Shown here: piece by piece, positions 1 to 7,494 of the stretch | Numbering within the stretch: position 1 is the first letter of the stretch | How the letters are laid out: every line of letters begins with the position of its first letter | Assembly (NCBI GenBank): GCA_025774605.1 | Contig: JALGVR010000038.1 | Span: forward strand, 1-38,739 | Reading direction: 5' to 3' | Source of the DNA: a bacterium | GTDB taxonomy: Bacteria > Electryoneota > AABM5-125-24 > Hatepunaeales > Hatepunaeaceae | Length of the DNA stretch: 38,739 bases | Position numbers and translations under genes: made by a program | The notes under the pieces: model-generated | The model's database searches: none | Seen by the model: only the letters and a program-made list of their open reading frames with translations | What the model was told of the DNA's origin: nothing

Positions 1-409
1 TTCTTCATCCATGGCAAGGACGGCAAAATCCAGCGGAAAGACAGCCATGGCAATGACCCGTTTCCACCAGAGGGATAATCCTGGGCTGGAGACTTGGGTT
101 ATGACAACACCGCGTTTGATATGGCAGAGGGAATCGAACCCACGTCCATTCTCTGTTTGGGGAAAATGTGGAGAAAAACATTTCCCGCGTAGGGACGCGG
201 AGAACGGTAATTGGAAACTCTCAACGTGTTGTAAATAAAGGGTTTTTGATGTGTCGGCGCTGGGGAGACTGGATTTCCGGAAGGCGGCGAGCCCTCCACA
301 AAAGCAAAAAACAGATAACAGGATCCCCGCCGTGAACGACTTGTCCACCGGGGCAGGTCTACAGGTCATCCCGTCCGGGAAACCGAACCTATTCCATGGA
401 GCGCACAGA
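1..409. other. Left-edge region without a supported gene
   Basis: No convincing complete gene lies here. Open frames on either strand are short and have no recognisable family content. The right part (about 113-200) is structured and resembles the 3' end of a tmRNA when read on the minus strand; it has its own entry. A minus-strand frame running off the left edge from an ATG at 46-48 could be the N-terminus of a gene outside the window, but 16 codons are too few to judge. Confidence 0.5.
117..200 (-). ncRNA. tmRNA- or tRNA-like T-arm with upstream hairpins
   Basis: On the minus strand the sequence reads GGACGTGGGTTCGATTCCC, which matches the GGACG plus T-arm signature at the 3' end of many tmRNAs. 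The T-stem has one T-T mismatch and no CCA is encoded. Just 5' of it on the same strand lie two hairpins: an 8-bp stem at about 160-186 and a perfect 6-bp stem with a 4-base loop at 185-200. I found no matching 5' acceptor strand, no TTCGAC element and no tag-peptide frame between here and the mscS stop codon. This may be a divergent, permuted or degenerate tmRNA, or a tRNA-like remnant. The type is uncertain. Confidence 0.25.
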
Positions 410-1291
410 CTAATTCATCTGCGGAGTCGGTGCGATGCCATCCTTGTTGACGCCCCAGTAAACCGTTGTTGATGGGAACGGTATCTCGATATTTTCCTTA
501 TCCAGCCTGACCTTGAGCCGCCTGCGAAACAGGCGGGCGGCGTTCCATTGAGCGCCGGCGCTGGTCTTGAACCTGACCTTGAAGACCAGCGCCGAATCGC
601 CGAAGCCGTCGATCCCGAATACTTCCGGTTCAGCCATAATGCTCTTACCGACCTCGGGATCGTCCTTAAGCGCAACCGCCTCCTCCGTCAGAACCCTCAT
701 TACCCTGTCAGGATCCTCGCGATAAGCCACTCCAACATCGACAACAGCAAAAGAGTATTGTTTGGTCATGTTGGTCAGGGTTGTTATCTCGCCGTGGGGA
801 ATTATATGCACGCTGCCGGTGAAATCGCGCAGCGTCAGCACCCGCAATGAGATTGCTTCAACAGCCCCACTCTTTCCCGCCGCTTCCACCACATCTCCGA
901 TCCGAACCTGGCCTTCGAGAAGACGAAAGAAACCGCTGAATACGTCCTTCACGAGAGATTGTGCCCCGAAACCGATCGCGACACCCACGACACCAGCCGC
1001 CGCCAGGATGGGACCAAGCTTGATCCCGATCTCGCCCAGGATGAGCAGGAGCGCCAAGCCCCACAGGGAGATCTCGATCAGGTTCCTCATCACGCCGGTC
1101 AGAGTGTTCAACCGCTGCATGGTAACTGCGCCGCGTTTCTCCGCCGCACCCAAAGCCCTGCGGACGACAGAACGCAACACGGCGCGAGCAACAAGCACCC
1201 CCGCCAGGATAATAACGATACGAATCACATGAGGCATCAGAACGCTGACCACAAAGCTGAAAGCCGGAAAAACATCCTTGATTAGGTCCAT
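410..1291 (-). CDS. mscS: Small-conductance mechanosensitive channel, MscS family
   Basis: This is a 293-residue inner-membrane channel that releases solutes on hypo-osmotic shock, close to the 286 residues of the E. coli protein. Predicted membrane helices lie at about 19-40, 68-90 and 96-125. The third is the glycine/alanine-rich pore helix (GVAIGFGAQSLVKD), followed by the beta-domain motif RIGDVVE at 130-136. The open frame extends upstream into the tRNA-Leu gene, so I chose the internal ATG whose product begins MDLIKDVFPA. The ribosome-binding site before it is weak. An inverted repeat (1347-1375) and tRNA-Leu(CAG) lie upstream on the same strand. The family call is secure; the start is likely but not certain. 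Confidence 0.93.
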   Translation of the reverse strand: MDLIKDVFPAFSFVVSVLMPHVIRIVIILAGVLVARAVLRSVVRRALGAAEKRGAVTMQRLNTLTGVMRNLIEISLWGLALLLILGEIGIKLGPILAAAGVVGVAIGFGAQSLVKDVFSGFFRLLEGQVRIGDVVEAAGKSGAVEAISLRVLTLRDFTGSVHIIPHGEITTLTNMTKQYSFAVVDVGVAYREDPDRVMRVLTEEAVALKDDPEVGKSIMAEPEVFGIDGFGDSALVFKVRFKTSAGAQWNAARLFRRRLKVRLDKENIEIPFPSTTVYWGVNKDGIAPTPQMN

Positions 1292-1346
1292 CGGTAACCC
1301 CGTAGTAATTTGTTGAAGTGGCGTCAGTTGCCGGTATGAGCACGCA

Positions 1347-1375
1347 GAGGTCGGCGCCGGACAGGTGCCAACCTC
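1347..1375. repeat. 29-base inverted repeat, copy 1 (GAGGT...ACCTC)
   Basis: This is an imperfect palindrome with arms GAGGTCGGCGCC and GGTGCCAACCTC around a short centre. A second copy with about 24 of 29 identical positions lies at 2256-2284. The two copies bracket the tRNA-Leu / secG / tRNA-Leu segment. In the minus-strand transcript it would form a hairpin between tRNA-Leu(CAG) and mscS, but no T-run follows, so it is not a typical terminator. Confidence 0.6.
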
Positions 1376-1424
1376 TGTGGGTCCTGTATAAATTATTGTT
1401 AGATGGGAATATTGCTGATTAAAG

Positions 1425-1508
1425 TGCCGGAGGCGGGATTCGAACCCGCACATCCCAAAGGACACTGGTCCCTGAAACCAGCGCGTCTACCAATTCCACC
1501 ACTCCGGC
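1425..1508 (-). tRNA. tRNA-Leu (anticodon CAG)
   Basis: On the minus strand GCCGGAG pairs with CTCCGGC as a 7-bp acceptor stem, followed by discriminator A. The anticodon stem CTGGT/ACCAG encloses the loop TTCAGGG, giving anticodon CAG. The T-arm reads GCGGGTTCGAATCCCGC, and a long class II variable arm lies between, as expected for leucine. CCA is not encoded. It lies about 76 bases downstream of secG on the same strand; secG followed by a tRNA-Leu is also the arrangement in E. coli. Confidence 0.95.
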
Positions 1509-1584
1509 GTCGGGCTTCAGCTTCTCTCAGCCACTGAAACATGTCGCCACATGATAGGCTGAAAACAAGACTGCATACTGCCCG

Positions 1585-1974
1585 TCACTTGGTTCCCGCT
1601 TTAGCGCCTGAGGGAGTGGTTTCACCGCCGGCTTCATTTGCAGGGGGCGTTCCAAAATCCAGGCTCTCGACCGGAGGCAATTGAGATGCGGGTGACTGCT
1701 CAAGCACTTTCTGCGTTACACTTTCTGTTGATATTCCACTCCCGGCAAGAAACGAGAGCGTCAGACTCAAGACCAGAAATGCTCCTGCCAGATATTGAGT
1801 AAACCTGGTGAGCGCCGTGGCAGTGCCGCGCGCACCGAAGATCGCGCTTGAGGTCTGCCCGCCGGCTATCCCGGCAAGACCACCTCCCTTGGAAGCCTGT
1901 AACAGTATTACCACAACCAGCAATATGCAGACTATTACGTGAATAAATAATAATATCGCTTTTACTATCAGCAT
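1585..1974 (-). CDS. secG: Preprotein translocase subunit SecG
   Basis: This 129-residue protein is the small auxiliary subunit of the SecYEG protein-export channel in the inner membrane. Two membrane segments lie at about 3-25 and 60-80. Between them is the conserved cytoplasmic loop with LLQASKGGGLAG and the downstream SSAIFGARG. The C-terminal tail is rich in Pro, Gly and Thr and variable, as is usual. The open frame runs 31 codons further upstream, but the ATG at 1972-1974 begins directly at the first hydrophobic segment and has ACAGGT a few bases before it. A promoter sits at 2004-2032, leaving a short leader. tRNA-Leu(CAG) follows and may share the transcript. Confidence 0.93.
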   Translation of the reverse strand: MLIVKAILLFIHVIVCILLVVVILLQASKGGGLAGIAGGQTSSAIFGARGTATALTRFTQYLAGAFLVLSLTLSFLAGSGISTESVTQKVLEQSPASQLPPVESLDFGTPPANEAGGETTPSGAKAGTK

Positions 1975-2003
1975 AAAGTTACCTGTATTTTGAATAGATT
2001 TAC

Positions 2004-2032
2004 AATATATAATCCAATATATGTTAATGCAA
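2004..2032 (-). promoter_or_regulatory. Predicted sigma70-type promoter for secG
   Basis: On the minus strand TTGCAT (2027-2032) and TATATT (2004-2009) are separated by 17 bases. The predicted start lies about 25 bases before the secG ATG. This is inferred from consensus similarity only. Confidence 0.55.
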
Positions 2033-2084
2033 GCATAATATCGCTGAGAAAGATGCATATCGCTCACATGGGCATTATCGCCAC

Positions 2085-2113
2085 TTGACGCGGCGTGTGT
2101 TTAATGCTATAAT
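2085..2113 (+). promoter_or_regulatory. Strong sigma70-type promoter for tRNA-Leu(GAG)
   Basis: TTGACG (2085-2090) and a perfect TATAAT (2108-2113) are spaced by exactly 17 bases. Transcription would start near 2120, directly before the mature tRNA at 2123. It diverges from the secG promoter about 50 bases away. Confidence 0.8.
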
Positions 2114-2122
2114 ATAGGTAAT

Positions 2123-2208
2123 GCCGGAGTGGTGGAATCGGTAGACACACCATCTTGAGGGGGTGGCGTCCGTATTAGGGTGTGCGGGTTCGAATCCCGC
2201 CTCCGGCA
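2123..2208 (+). tRNA. tRNA-Leu (anticodon GAG)
   Basis: GCCGGAG and CTCCGGC form the acceptor stem, followed by discriminator A. The anticodon stem CCATC/GGTGG contains one T-G pair and encloses TTGAGGG, giving anticodon GAG. A long variable arm precedes the T-arm GCGGGTTCGAATCCCGC. CCA is not encoded. A near-consensus promoter ends ten bases upstream. Its acceptor and T-arm are nearly identical to those of the minus-strand tRNA-Leu(CAG), suggesting they are paralogues. Confidence 0.95.
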
Positions 2209-2255
2209 CTAAGGTTGGTAGACTTGTTTTTACAACAAATTACATGAAACGTCAG

Positions 2256-2284
2256 GAGGTTGGTGCCAGGCAGGCGCCAACCTC
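2256..2284. repeat. 29-base inverted repeat, copy 2 (GAGGT...ACCTC)
   Basis: The arms GAGGTTGGTGCC and GGCGCCAACCTC form an imperfect palindrome closely related to the copy at 1347-1375. It lies about 48 bases after tRNA-Leu(GAG). It could be a transcript-end hairpin, although no T-run follows. Confidence 0.6.
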
Positions 2285-2427
2285 GTTGTACTCGCAACGG
2301 CGATGAAAGCCTCCGAGTGCATCTTCAAGGTTAAGATCGTCGTCTGAACTGTGTTGCTACGGGGGACAACTTATGGTTGCACCCCCACAAGTCATTCTGA
2401 ACTAAGTCATATCATTCTGATAAATCA

Positions 2428-2500
2428 TGTCATTCTGAACGAAGTGAAGAATCTCACCCCCTTTCCATCAAGAAGATCCTTCACTGCGTTCAGGATGACA
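2428..2500. repeat. Inverted pair of GTCATTCTGAAC-type dispersed repeat
   Basis: The left arm (2428-2454) and the reverse complement of the right arm (2474-2500) agree at about 24 of 27 positions, around a 19-base loop. The motif (GTCATTCTGAACGAAGTGAA) is of a hairpin type dispersed in many uncultivated bacterial genomes. The right arm also seeds the tandem array that follows. A degenerate copy is at 5527-5598. Confidence 0.7.
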
Positions 2501-2650
2501 ATAAAAACGCCTTCAGGATGACAATAAAAACGCGTTCAGAATGACAATACAACGCATTCAGGATGACAATAAAAACGCCTTCAGAATGACAATACAACGC
2601 GTTCAGGATGACGATAAAACGCCTTCAGGATGACGATACGATTATAAAAC
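2486..2650. repeat. Tandem array of about seven 22-23-base units
   Basis: Units have the form GCNTTCAGGATGACAATAAA plus AC, starting at 2486, 2509, 2532, 2554, 2577, 2599 and 2621. The last unit carries an insertion. Units differ at a few positions: GG or GA in CAGGATG, and AAAAAC or ACAAC at the end. There are no unique spacers, so it is not a CRISPR array. It looks like amplification of one arm of the adjacent inverted repeat. Confidence 0.75.
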
Positions 2651-2928
2651 GCCCCCATTTATAAAGGCAAATCGCACTCATTCTCTTCAGCGCCAACCGC
2701 CCCGCCGGCGACCATATTACAAGGCGGAGGATAATTCCAGCTTGGTGAGGGACGGTTCGAAATCGGACGTTCAACGCTTGATCTTTCAAATCTGTTTCGT
2801 ATATTGCTAATTCAGGTTGAAACTGCGGGGTTGCAGGAGTAAATTGTCAAGAGTGTACAAGTGACGGTCAAAGCAGAGATCCAAATGAAATCGGATTATA
2901 ACAGCGTTAAGATTTTGGAATTAAGTCA

Positions 2929-4221
2929 ATGATTCCGCGTTACACACCCAAAATCATGGCTGAGCTGTGGAGCGACCGCGCCAAGTGGGAACGGGCGCTG
3001 AAGGTTGAACTCGCCGTGATCGATATTTACGCTGAGGACGGTGTCATCCCGCTCGAAACAGCGGCGGAAATCCACGAACTGGCGGACTTCGACACGGCAA
3101 AGATTGAAGAGTACGAAGCGGTTGTCAGGCATGATGTCATCGCCTTTCTCCAGTCGGTCGGGGATTTCGTCGGCGATCACAAACGCTGGCTTCACTTCGG
3201 GCTGACCTCCTACGATGTGATCGACACCGCGCTAAGCATGGCGTTGGTTCGCGCCGGAGCCCTGATCATGGTCAAGCTCAGGAACCTGCGCGATACTCTG
3301 GCCAAGCAGGCCGTCATCCACAAGGACACCCTCATGCCCGGTCGGACGCACGGTGTTCACGCCGAACCATATACCCTCGGCTGGAAAATCTGCGGCTGGA
3401 TCGCCGAAACCGACCGCGATATCGACCGGCTCGACCGCGCCATCGAAACCGTGCGCGTCGGAAAGCTGTCCGGATCCGTCGGAGCCTATCCATCCATCAC
3501 CCCCGACCAGGAACAACGAATCCTCGGTATCCTCGATCTGATGCCGGATACCGTTTCAACGCAGGTCATCTCTCGCGACCGTCATGCCGAATTCCTGACC
3601 ACGCTGGCGCTGATCGGCGGACTGATCGAACGGATCGCCCTCGAAATCCGCCTCCTGCAACACAGCGAGGTCGAGGAGATTTATGAACCGTTCAGCAAGA
3701 GACAGCGCGGCTCTTCCGCCATGCCGCATAAAAAGAACCCGGTTGCTGCCGAAAACCTCTGCGGACTTGCCAGATTGATCAGATCGCATGTCGGCGCGGC
3801 GCTGGAAAATCTGCCGCTGTGGCACGAGAGGGACATCAGCCATTCGTCGGTTGAGCGCGTCATCTTCCCCGATGCGACTTCGCTGATCTATTACATGCTC
3901 GAACGCGCCGTCTGGATGGTTGAAAATTGGACCGTGAACACCGAACGGATGCGCCGGCATGTTGTCGACGACCGCGGTTTGATGATGTCCGGCGCGCTGT
4001 TGACCGCCCTGAAACATGCCGGCATCGAGGACGAAGACGTATACAAGCGCATACAAAAGCATGCCCTCGCGGCGCGGGAAGGCGGAGCAGATCTGCTTGA
4101 ACGCGTCGGAAACGACACAGAGATCGTAGCGGCTGTCGGTGACAGACTCGCGGAGATATTCGATGAAACAGCAGTCTTGAAGCGTACCGACATACCGCTG
4201 AAACGAGTCGGGCTGGCTTAG
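2929..4221 (+). CDS. purB: Adenylosuccinate lyase
   Basis: This 430-residue fumarase/aspartase-superfamily enzyme releases fumarate from SAICAR and from adenylosuccinate in purine synthesis. The family signature GSSAMPHKKNP is at 261-271 and carries the flexible catalytic loop. The general acid/base region PGRTHGVHAEP (137-147) contains the conserved His141, and the TSYDV motif is at 93-97. The length is normal for the short bacterial form. The ATG start has only a weak ribosome-binding site. No other purine gene is adjacent; purC, purS and purQ lie 2 kb downstream beyond a gap, in a separate transcription unit. The assignment is secure. Confidence 0.96.
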   Translation: MIPRYTPKIMAELWSDRAKWERALKVELAVIDIYAEDGVIPLETAAEIHELADFDTAKIEEYEAVVRHDVIAFLQSVGDFVGDHKRWLHFGLTSYDVIDTALSMALVRAGALIMVKLRNLRDTLAKQAVIHKDTLMPGRTHGVHAEPYTLGWKICGWIAETDRDIDRLDRAIETVRVGKLSGSVGAYPSITPDQEQRILGILDLMPDTVSTQVISRDRHAEFLTTLALIGGLIERIALEIRLLQHSEVEEIYEPFSKRQRGSSAMPHKKNPVAAENLCGLARLIRSHVGAALENLPLWHERDISHSSVERVIFPDATSLIYYMLERAVWMVENWTVNTERMRRHVVDDRGLMMSGALLTALKHAGIEDEDVYKRIQKHALAAREGGADLLERVGNDTEIVAAVGDRLAEIFDETAVLKRTDIPLKRVGLA

Positions 4222-4383
4222 CCAATACGTCGCCAGGGGAGCGGATCACAGGTAAATCAGCTTCCAGACGAAGCCCGTGAGATGACCGTAGACCAAACCG
4301 GAGGAACCATGGCGGCTGGGACTTCATTCCGCCCATCAGGAAAGATACCGCTAAGACAACAAGGAGACATCCGGCGTCATTCA

Positions 4384-4944
4384 GTGCTCCCGAAGCGTCT
4401 GAAACGAAGCATCCCGATGCTGCTGATTCCGGCAATGCTGTTCATCATCAATATAGGCTGCGTCAAGAAACCACCAAACAGTGTCGAATTGACCGGATTT
4501 CCCATAGACAACATGGATAACCTGGACTACCAACCCAACGTCTTCTTTGACCAGACTACATCCAGTGACGGGAAGGGTTCGCTTAGAATCATAGCCGCCG
4601 ACAGTACCACAATCCGGCTTTACAACACTGGTGAACTGGATGTTGAGAACGCACACCTTACCTACCAGGCGAAATTGAAAACGAAGGACCTTAAAGGAAG
4701 AACCTACCTGGAGATGTGGTGCCATTTCCCCGGACGCGGTGAGTTCTTTTCCCGGGACCTGCAATCACCCCTGACCGGCACCACCGACTGGTCTACTGAA
4801 GAAACCTACTTCTTCCTGAAAGAGGGTGACAGGCCGGATAATATCAGGCTCAATCTGGTTGTTGCGGGCAGCGGCACGGTGTGGATCGATGACATCAGGA
4901 TTCTGAAGACACCTTTTGAAAGTAAGAAAAAATCGGTCGATTGA
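4384..4944 (+). CDS. Small lipoprotein with jelly-roll-like domain, unknown function
   Basis: I do not recognise a named family. From the GTG at 4384 the product is about 186 residues and starts with a classic lipoprotein signal: basic LPKRLKRS, a hydrophobic stretch, then lipobox INIGC with acylated Cys near residue 27. The rest is rich in beta strands, with SLRIIAADSTTIRLYN early and GTVWIDDIRIL near the end, as in carbohydrate-binding jelly-roll domains; this likeness is only suggestive. AAGGAGA lies 16 bases before the GTG, rather far. An ATG at 4282 would add a non-signal-like N-terminus, and an ATG at 4417 would remove the basic residues. It sits between purB and another unknown gene. 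Expected location: anchored in the envelope. Confidence 0.7.
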   Translation: MLPKRLKRSIPMLLIPAMLFIINIGCVKKPPNSVELTGFPIDNMDNLDYQPNVFFDQTTSSDGKGSLRIIAADSTTIRLYNTGELDVENAHLTYQAKLKTKDLKGRTYLEMWCHFPGRGEFFSRDLQSPLTGTTDWSTEETYFFLKEGDRPDNIRLNLVVAGSGTVWIDDIRILKTPFESKKKSVD

Positions 4945-4990
4945 CGGAGGAAGGCGGCACTCCCACATGCATTGAAACCGGGAATTCACC

Positions 4991-5494
4991 ATGAAACGCG
5001 ATAATCATGCACAATTCACTCTTCTGATGGACAAATTCGACCGGATGATCGAGAAGGATCGTCTGGATCGGGAACGTGAGAAAGACGAGACTGAAAAATT
5101 CTGGCACAAATTCCAGAAGGTTCGCGCTGAAATCATCCGACCGGTGATGAAGGACATCGGGAATCTCCTGCGCGAACGCGGTCATGGATACCGGATTTCC
5201 GAAGACGAGAGCCTGTTCGACCGGGATGGACAGGCACAGGAGGAGAAGATCACGATGAGCATCATCCCGGCCGGAACAGAAAGCGACAATTCATCCCGTA
5301 TCTCGCTGACAGCAACCGCACACAGGAAGATAAGGCTGTACCACGACATCGTGTGCATCGCTACTGAAAGCAGAGAGAGTGGGACTATTGCTGAGTTCTG
5401 GGTTGATGAGATCACAAACGATTTAATTGAGGACAAAATCATATACATTCTCACCAAGATATTCGAACCGAGGGAAGATACGGATAATGCTTAA
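4991..5494 (+). CDS. Hypothetical protein, 167 residues
   Basis: No family is recognised. The product has no signal peptide and no membrane segment. Residues 10-45 are highly charged and probably helical (DRMIEKDRLDREREKDE), resembling a coiled coil; the remainder looks like a mixed alpha/beta domain ending in an acidic tail. It starts 46 bases after the lipoprotein gene on the same strand, so the two may be co-transcribed. It is probably cytoplasmic. Coding is supported by length and by a consistent charged composition, but function cannot be inferred. Confidence 0.65.
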   Translation: MKRDNHAQFTLLMDKFDRMIEKDRLDREREKDETEKFWHKFQKVRAEIIRPVMKDIGNLLRERGHGYRISEDESLFDRDGQAQEEKITMSIIPAGTESDNSSRISLTATAHRKIRLYHDIVCIATESRESGTIAEFWVDEITNDLIEDKIIYILTKIFEPREDTDNA

Positions 5495-5526
5495 CTGAAT
5501 TCAAGCAGAAACAAATAAATGAACAC

Positions 5527-5598
5527 TGCATCATACTGAACAAGGTGAAGCATCTCAGACATTGTCTATACCAGGTTCTTCACTTCGGTCACATTACA
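5527..5598. repeat. Degenerate copy of the GTCATTCTGAAC-type inverted repeat
   Basis: The left part reads TCATACTGAACAAGGTGAAG and the right part GTTCTTCACTTCGGTCACAT in inverted orientation, with about 22 bases between. It matches the arms of the 2428-2500 element imperfectly and looks like an old copy. Confidence 0.45.
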
Positions 5599-6026
5599 GG
5601 GAGCAGACATCGGCAGGTGGAATTAATGCTCTATCCGTCTTCGTCGAAAAACCATTCATTGCAGAAGCGCCTGATGCCGAAACAACCGCTTATCCTTATA
5701 GGTCAGGGGAGTTGATGAGTTACTATTGGGATCGGGAAATCCTTTGCAGCGTTGAAGAGATATTTGACTGTCCGTCCAGTGGAATTCCCCACAAGCATGC
5801 CGTTAACGGGATGATTGCCAGGCGTCACTGAAAATGATCCCTTCGAGCTTAAATATATTTACTCCAATCCAGCGATGCTGTTGCATGTTGGGACGTACAG
5901 CCGGCTTTATGGCGGCGTCAACTGTCCCCGCTGACGTTTGAAGCGCCACTCCACCGCCACATGAGGACACGCGGCGGCACGCTTATCACGGGATTAAAGT
6001 ATATTGAATTAATACCGTTAACAAGG

Positions 6027-6056
6027 TGGACAAAACACATTTAGTTGTATTATATT
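6027..6056 (+). promoter_or_regulatory. Candidate promoter of the purC-tatA operon
   Basis: TGGACA (6027-6032) and TATATT (6051-6056) are spaced by 18 bases within a very AT-rich stretch. Transcription would begin about 55 bases before purC. This rests on consensus similarity only. Confidence 0.4.
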
Positions 6057-6118
6057 ATAGGGTTAATACTATTTCAAGTATCGATTAAATCAACATCAAG
6101 CAGAAGAGGTTCGAGTCA

Positions 6119-6829
6119 TTGGAGAAAAAGGAACTAATTCACGAGGGTAAGGCCAAAAAGCTGTATGCGACAGAGGATGAAACCATGCTCATACAGCTGT
6201 TTAAGGATGATGCATCCGCTTTCAACGGCGCCAAGAAGGGTACAATTACCGGAAAGGGCGAGATAAACTGCACGATATCGTCGATCTTCTTCGAATATCT
6301 GCAGAGCTATCATATTTCCAACCACTACATTAAAAACCTGTCACCGAACGAGATGCTGATAAAGAAGCTCGATATCATACCGATCGAAGCGGTGATGAGA
6401 AATGTAGTTACCGGATCACTTGAGAAAAGGCTTGGGCTGCAGGAAGGGATGATGCTGGAATACCCGATCTTCGAGCTTTACCTCAAGAACGACGAACTTG
6501 GTGATCCGCTGATCAATGAACACCACGCCTATGCCTTGCAGGTGGCGCGCCCTGAGGAGATCCGCCTCATGTACCGTTCGACCGCCAAGATCAATGCGAT
6601 CCTTAAATCATTCATGGAGCGTCGCGGCATGGTGCTGGTCGATTTTAAACTGGAATTCGGCCGCACGGACAGCGGTGAAATAATCCTGGCGGATGAAATA
6701 TCACCGGATACCTGCCGTTTCTGGGATCGCAAGACGCACAAGAAGCTCGACAAGGATCGGTTCCGTTTCGATATGGGCGGCGTCGAGCAAGCCTATCGTG
6801 AAATATTGGAACGTATCAGCAGCAACTGA
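6119..6829 (+). CDS. purC: Phosphoribosylaminoimidazole-succinocarboxamide synthase (SAICAR synthetase)
   Basis: This 236-residue enzyme joins CAIR and aspartate with ATP to form SAICAR; PurB at 2929-4221 cleaves the product. Family features are the N-terminal glycine/lysine nucleotide-binding region (EGKAKKLY, 9-16), the motif PIEAVMRNVVTGS (88-100) and VDFKLEFG in the C-terminal half. The length is typical. The start codon is TTG, preceded nine bases upstream by GAAGAGG, a good ribosome-binding site. The stop codon overlaps the psd ATG by one base (TGATG), implying translational coupling. It is the first gene of an overlapping seven-gene operon. The assignment is secure. Confidence 0.96.
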   Translation: MEKKELIHEGKAKKLYATEDETMLIQLFKDDASAFNGAKKGTITGKGEINCTISSIFFEYLQSYHISNHYIKNLSPNEMLIKKLDIIPIEAVMRNVVTGSLEKRLGLQEGMMLEYPIFELYLKNDELGDPLINEHHAYALQVARPEEIRLMYRSTAKINAILKSFMERRGMVLVDFKLEFGRTDSGEIILADEISPDTCRFWDRKTHKKLDKDRFRFDMGGVEQAYREILERISSN

Positions 6830-7494
6830 TGGGTAAGGGAAAGGTCTCACTGGCGCCCGAAGGATTGCGCATCATCAGCATCAGCGCCGCTCTGGTAATA
6901 GTCGCTGTTCTGTTTTCAATGTTAAGTGAAGCCGGACGAGGGCTGTGGCTGCCGGCTGCCTCTGCCGTCTGGTTTCTGTTGGTGGTTTACTTTTTCCGTG
7001 ACCCTCACCGGATTATTCCGAAGGACGACAGGATCGTCGTATCCCCTGCCGATGGGAAAATCATTTCAGTCGGTGAAGCGCTCGATGGTCCGCTTTCAAC
7101 CCCGGGACAACGGGTATCGATTTTCATGTCCCCGCTCAATGTGCATGTCAACCGTGCACCGATCAGCGGTACCGTCGAAAGCGCCCGGCATCGAAGCGGA
7201 CGTTTCCGGGCCGCCTTCAAACCTACAGCGTCATATGACAATGAGCAGGTTGAAGTAATAATGAACAGCGAGCGGGGTCGTCTGGCGTTTCGGCAGATTG
7301 CGGGTTTCATCGCCAGGCGCATCGTTTTCCACCCCCGACCCGGCGATGATCTGTCAATCGGTCAGAGGGTGGGAATGATCCGCTTCGGATCGCGCGTCGA
7401 TCTCTTCCTGCCCGGCAATGTTGAACTGAAAATCTCTCTTGGAGATCGGGTTACAGCGGGCGAGACAATCATAGGAGAATTCATTGATGCATAA
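6829..7494 (+). CDS. psd: Phosphatidylserine decarboxylase, short (PSD-A) type
   Basis: This 221-residue membrane-associated enzyme converts phosphatidylserine to phosphatidylethanolamine using a self-made pyruvoyl group. Two hydrophobic segments lie at about 13-32 and 38-55. Then come FFRDPHR (55-61), SPADGKI (72-78) and SPLNVHVNRAPISG (101-114). The autocleavage site is the Gly-Ser at 187-188 within MIRFGSRVD, which would split the chain into beta and alpha subunits. The short length and FGSR site fit the archaeal-like PSD-A group rather than the longer E. coli type. It overlaps purC by one base and the next gene, pssA, makes its substrate. Confidence 0.93.
   Translation: MGKGKVSLAPEGLRIISISAALVIVAVLFSMLSEAGRGLWLPAASAVWFLLVVYFFRDPHRIIPKDDRIVVSPADGKIISVGEALDGPLSTPGQRVSIFMSPLNVHVNRAPISGTVESARHRSGRFRAAFKPTASYDNEQVEVIMNSERGRLAFRQIAGFIARRIVFHPRPGDDLSIGQRVGMIRFGSRVDLFLPGNVELKISLGDRVTAGETIIGEFIDA

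Larger units (their letters stand above)
2209..2928. other. 720-base gene-free, repeat-rich interval
   Basis: No credible gene was found between tRNA-Leu(GAG) and purB. The interval holds a 29-base inverted repeat (2256-2284), three short copies of GTCATTCTGA or ATCATTCTGA (2391-2438), a larger inverted pair (2428-2500) and a seven-unit tandem array (2486-2650). The last 280 bases before purB show nothing I can name. A promoter for purB is expected here, but I could not place a convincing one. Confidence 0.6.
5495..6118. other. 624-base interval before the purC operon
   Basis: No supported gene. An 89-codon frame at 5562-5831 overlaps a degenerate dispersed repeat and resembles nothing known. 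The region from about 5830 to 5990 shows no recognisable feature. A candidate promoter for purC lies at 6027-6056. Confidence 0.55.

Noticed and set aside
1-48. N-terminus of a minus-strand gene leaving the window (MAVFPLDFAV...)
   Set aside because: Only 16 codons, no clear ribosome-binding site and no family match; it cannot be judged.
2486-2650. CRISPR-like array near tRNA-Leu(GAG)
   Set aside because: The units are contiguous 22-23-base tandem repeats without spacers.
5562-5831. 89-codon frame before purC
   Set aside because: It begins inside a degenerate repeat, has no recognisable domain and no ribosome-binding site.
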